7,729 nucleotides of DNA from the NCBI GenBank assembly GCA_023462275.1, contig JAEWYD010000030.1, positions 1 to 7,729 of the forward strand, given 5' to 3'. The translations under genes and the position numbers were made by a program. Origin of the DNA: Actinomycetes bacterium. Lineage in GTDB: Bacteria > Actinomycetota > Actinomycetes > Actinomycetales > Cellulomonadaceae. Below, one piece after another: positions 7,501 through 7,729 of this stretch. Numbering within the stretch: the stretch's first letter is position 1; each line of letters begins with the position of its first letter. The notes beneath the pieces are model-generated. The model was not told the DNA's origin and did no database searches. It saw nothing but the letters and a program-made list of their open reading frames with translations.

Positions 7501-7510
7501 CCCTCACCTC
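7501..7510 (-). promoter_or_regulatory. Ribosome binding site of the HNH gene
   Basis: Minus-strand GAGGTGAGGG (7510-7501) ends 5 nt before the GTG at 7495. It contains two earlier in-frame GTG codons (7507, 7501), but these have poorer upstream sequence, so 7495 is the preferred start. Confidence 0.6.
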
Positions 7511-7729
7511 GTCCTGGTCACGTTCGAACGCCTGTTCGATAGAGTATCCCAAAGGAGCAGATCGGGCAATCCGCCCAGAGCGGAACCGCACACGGGATGC
7601 GCAGCCCCACCCAGAGTCGTCCCCGCCGCGGCGGCGACGCGCAGCCCGTGGCGCAGCGCCAGCCACACGACCACGACGGCGACAGGCAGGACGCCCCACA
7701 CCTTCACCACGACGGTGAACCCGACGAGG
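7504..7729 (-). CDS. Possible 3' end of a membrane-protein gene (partial at right edge)
   Basis: The minus-strand frame entering from the right edge and stopping at 7504 encodes a strongly hydrophobic segment (VKVWGVLPVAVVVVWLALRH) followed by Gly/Ala-rich sequence and a polar end. The hydrophobic helix bounded by Lys and Arg-His looks like one membrane span, reminiscent of polytopic glycosyltransferases, but there is too little to name it. Its 3' part overlaps the HNH promoter and SOS box, which is unusual though possible. It could also be a decayed gene remnant or a chance open frame in GC-rich DNA. The other two minus frames here are Arg/Ser-rich or stopped and look less like protein. Confidence 0.35.
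   Translation of the reverse strand, partial: LVGFTVVVKVWGVLPVAVVVVWLALRHGLRVAAAAGTTLGGAAHPVCGSALGGLPDLLLWDTLSNRRSNVTRTR
7524..7539. promoter_or_regulatory. LexA/SOS box upstream of the HNH gene
   Basis: TCGAAC-GCCT-GTTCGA is a perfect 16-bp dyad matching the CGAAC-N4-GTTCG operator bound by LexA in actinobacteria and Bacillus. It lies 2-17 nt downstream of the -10 box, covering the expected transcription start, where a repressor would block initiation. The left half also belongs to a second perfect palindrome, CGTTCGAACG (7521-7530), giving three overlapping half-sites. 13E12-family genes with SOS boxes are known in Mycobacterium tuberculosis, which supports the call. Confidence 0.85.
7541..7569 (-). 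promoter_or_regulatory. Sigma70-type promoter of the HNH-rmuC operon
   Basis: On the minus strand, TTGCCC (-35, 7569-7564) and TACTCT (-10, 7546-7541) are separated by exactly 17 bp. The predicted start is near 7534, inside the SOS box, giving a leader of about 40 nt to the GTG at 7495. No other promoter is evident between here and rmuC. Confidence 0.7.

Noticed and set aside
7508..7699. N-terminal extension of the HNH protein to 7699
   Set aside because: The extension is Arg-rich low complexity and crosses the -35/-10 promoter and SOS box; DUF222 begins after the GTG cluster at 7495-7507.

Overview
The window is high-GC DNA with dense, overlapping genes, GTG starts, a probable leaderless transcript and a 13E12-type (DUF222) HNH nuclease. 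This points to an actinobacterium, most likely Micrococcales of the Cellulomonas/Promicromonospora kind. The lineage is inferred from gene style and protein flavour, not from a search.

Layout. Positions 1-208 are a perfectly phased array of sixteen 13-bp repeats that runs off the left edge. Next, on the minus strand, comes a tightly coupled operon transcribed leftwards: xseA (exonuclease VII large subunit, start revised to GTG at 3204), xseB (small subunit with a very long acidic repeat tail) and a PfkB-family sugar kinase. The genes are joined by two 4-bp stop/start overlaps (GTGA and ATGA). Divergent to xseA and on the plus strand is ispH (lytB), the last enzyme of the MEP isoprenoid pathway, apparently read as a leaderless mRNA from a TAGACT -10 box. 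Between ispH and the convergent rmuC lies a 169-bp spacer packed with palindromes, the last of which spans the rmuC stop codon. On the minus strand a DUF222-HNH endonuclease gene overlaps the start of rmuC by 16 bp. Upstream of the nuclease is a clear promoter (TTGCCC, 17 bp, TACTCT) with a perfect actinobacterial LexA/SOS box, TCGAAC-N4-GTTCGA, on the expected transcription start. The right edge holds what may be the 3' end of a membrane-protein gene.

How the genes work together. Exonuclease VII (XseA+XseB) trims single-stranded DNA, RmuC is a membrane-anchored PD-(D/E)XK-type protein linked to limiting DNA rearrangement, and the HNH protein is a predicted nuclease under probable SOS control. 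Most of the window is therefore DNA-damage and recombination processing, interrupted by ispH and a sugar kinase that look like passengers of conserved local gene order. The most interesting unit is the SOS-box/HNH/rmuC pair, in which the overlap would put RmuC under the same DNA-damage control. I found no evidence for a wholly new defence or mobile system. Minisatellite-like repeats recur inside coding sequence (xseB tail, HNH tail) and outside it (left array), so slippage-driven repeat growth is a theme of this segment.
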